The notes under the pieces: generated by a model
What the model saw: only the letters and a program-made list of their open reading frames with translations
The model's database searches: none
Told to the model about the DNA's origin: nothing
Position numbers and translations under genes: made by a program
NCBI GenBank assembly: GCA_903912435.1
Contig: CAIWHI010000108.1
Span: forward strand, 1-5,219
Direction of reading: 5' to 3'
Source: an uncultured Bacteroidota bacterium
Lineage (GTDB): Bacteria; Bacteroidota; Bacteroidia; Chitinophagales; Chitinophagaceae
DNA length: 5,219 nt
In this document: piece by piece, positions 4,190 through 5,219 of the stretch
How positions within the stretch are numbered: the stretch's first letter is position 1
Layout: each line of letters begins with the position of its first letter

Positions 4190-5219
4190 CTAGTTTTTGA
4201 TTATCCTTGAATAAGCGATATTAATACCATTGCGGGTACAGACAACTATATAAGGCCCAGCCCCCAAACTGCTGATATCTATTGTAGCACGATTAGCAAT
4301 TGTAAATTCCTTGCCTACCATTTGTCCCACCATATTCCATATACTTACTTCAATTTGATCCTTATCAGAAGAAGTAATAACTACATTGATATGACTTGTG
4401 GCTGGGTTAGGAAAAACCGACATACTAATAGCATCACTATTCACTTCCTGCACACCAAGTGGAACTGAGAAATAAGTCTTCTGAAGGCAAGTGCCGTTAG
4501 TAGTCATTACCCAGTAATACTTGTTATTAAAATCAGGGTTAGTATTCACATAGTCCTGATTAATTTCACCACGCATTATAGTTGAATCAAGTGTAGATAC
4601 ATTATCATAACCCCACTGGTAGCTACCTTCATTATTAGGTGTACATACAAAGTGATTATTGAAATAGGTTACCACATCTATTTGTGCTATTTCAGCACTT
4701 ACAGTTATCGGTGCATTACTCTTCTTCGAACAACCAGTACTGGTATTAGTTGCTGTCAAATTCACCAAAGCATTTCCTATGGTATTGAAATTCACCAGAG
4801 AATATTGATGGTAAATACCCTCAGCCCATACAAAGGCATTGTTTGCCGACCATGCATAGGTTATTCCAACAGGTGGCAAAGATGATGTACCGAAATTCTG
4901 GTACATCGTACCCTTACAAACCGTAGGATAACATTGTGTAGTAATAGCTGGAGCGGTAGGTAGTGCATTAACTGTTACAGAATGTGTAACACTTACATTT
5001 CCACATACTCCTGATACAGTATAACTGATAATATCACTGCCCTGCGCCACACCTGTTACAATACCACCAACCACAGTTGCGGTAGCATTTTGTGATGTCC
5101 AGGCACCGCCTGATACACTAGATGTTAGTGTAATAGTAGCCCCAACACATACTTGCATTGACCCTGATAAGATTCCTGCATCAGCAAGTGCATTGATGGC
5201 AATTACCTTATTGGCAATA
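4190..5219 (-). CDS. Secreted adhesin-like protein with Ig-like repeats and T9SS sorting domain, C-terminal part (cut by right window edge)
   Basis: The frame is open from the right edge to TAG at 4190-4192 with no stop, so the Met at 5156-5158 is internal, not the start; 342 residues of the end are visible plus one partial codon. Visible parts in order: the tail of one Ig-like repeat (VIAINAL), a full Ig-like repeat with CVGATITLTSS, GGAWTSQN and VTGVAQGSDIISYTV motifs ending SVTVNAL (NAL-to-NAL period 75 residues), then a Cys/Asn-rich region with YAW and WVMTTNGTC segments. The last 77 residues are a T9SS type A sorting domain: VFPNPATSHINV, a central IWNMVGQMV strand, then ISSLGAGPYIVVCTRNG and a basic end. 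Such domains direct export across the outer membrane by the Por/Gld machinery and are usually cleaved as the cargo is released or anchored. The protein is therefore an extracellular or surface protein, probably adhesive or structural. No catalytic domain is visible here, but one could lie upstream. Confidence 0.9.
   Translation of the reverse strand, partial: IANKVIAINALADAGILSGSMQVCVGATITLTSSVSGGAWTSQNATATVVGGIVTGVAQGSDIISYTVSGVCGNVSVTHSVTVNALPTAPAITTQCYPTVCKGTMYQNFGTSSLPPVGITYAWSANNAFVWAEGIYHQYSLVNFNTIGNALVNLTATNTSTGCSKKSNAPITVSAEIAQIDVVTYFNNHFVCTPNNEGSYQWGYDNVSTLDSTIMRGEINQDYVNTNPDFNNKYYWVMTTNGTCLQKTYFSVPLGVQEVNSDAISMSVFPNPATSHINVVITSSDKDQIEVSIWNMVGQMVGKEFTIANRATIDISSLGAGPYIVVCTRNGINIAYSRIIKN
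4193..4423 (-). other. T9SS type A C-terminal sorting domain (within the secreted protein)
   Basis: These 77 codons start at MSVFPNPATSHINV and end at SRIIKN. The (V/L)(F/Y)PNP(A/V) opening, a VGQMV-like central motif followed by ISSLGAGPYIVV, and a C-terminal strand match the Por secretion C-terminal domain (TIGR04183 type). The usual Gly-x-Tyr in 'L.aG.Y.v' is present as AGPYIVV. Confidence 0.9.

Noticed and set aside
4652..4885. Plus-strand frame of 77 residues
   Set aside because: Shadow of the secreted protein's coding sequence; no recognisable features.
5156..5158. ATG as the start of the T9SS protein
   Set aside because: The frame stays open to the window edge, the upstream residues match the end of a previous Ig-like repeat, and no signal peptide follows this Met.

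Overview
The window looks like chromosomal DNA of a Bacteroidota bacterium, most likely of the Chitinophagaceae/Sphingobacteriales type. The evidence is a C-terminal type IX secretion (T9SS) sorting domain, an outer-membrane barrel fused to OmpA with a kind of Ig-like module common in this phylum, a small protein family known mainly from Bacteroidota, AT-rich sequence, A-rich leaders without clear Shine-Dalgarno sites, and one promoter resembling the Bacteroidota TTTG / TAnnTTTG pattern. All seven supported genes are on the minus strand, so transcription runs from right to left. No tRNA, rRNA, CRISPR array, insertion sequence or phage gene was seen, and no stretch of 300 bases lacks a gene.

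Right part (2147-5219), cell surface. A gene entering from beyond the right edge (4190 to >5219) encodes the C-terminal part of a large secreted protein: an Ig-like repeat array, a divergent Cys/Asn-rich region and a T9SS type A sorting domain. A long imperfect inverted repeat (4121-4188) follows its stop codon. Next, 99 bases on, is a 647-residue outer-membrane protein: signal peptide, beta-barrel, two tandem 89-residue Ig-like/SprB-like modules, then an OmpA peptidoglycan-binding domain in which the usual ligand-binding Asp is Cys.

Middle part (840-2044), small envelope/stress-type genes. These are a 90-residue exported Lys/Asp/Glu/Arg-rich protein, a YceI-family lipid-binding protein without a signal peptide, and a 71-residue membrane-anchored SHOCT protein. 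Gaps of 53 and 63 bases suggest one transcription unit. It ends at a strong intrinsic terminator (727-768).

Left part (1-730). A 112-residue protein belongs to a Bacteroidota family often mislabelled 'phosphoribosylpyrophosphate synthetase'. It has its own likely promoter, built into the T-tract of the preceding terminator, and its own terminator. The 151-base gap after it has an unusual layout: a palindrome centred between two 20-base direct repeats. This lies upstream of the last gene, a His/Ala/Lys heptad-repeat protein that runs off the left edge.

The best candidates for something undescribed are the secreted-protein/barrel-Ig-OmpA pair and the repeat-palindrome-repeat element. Neither amounts to proof of a new system.
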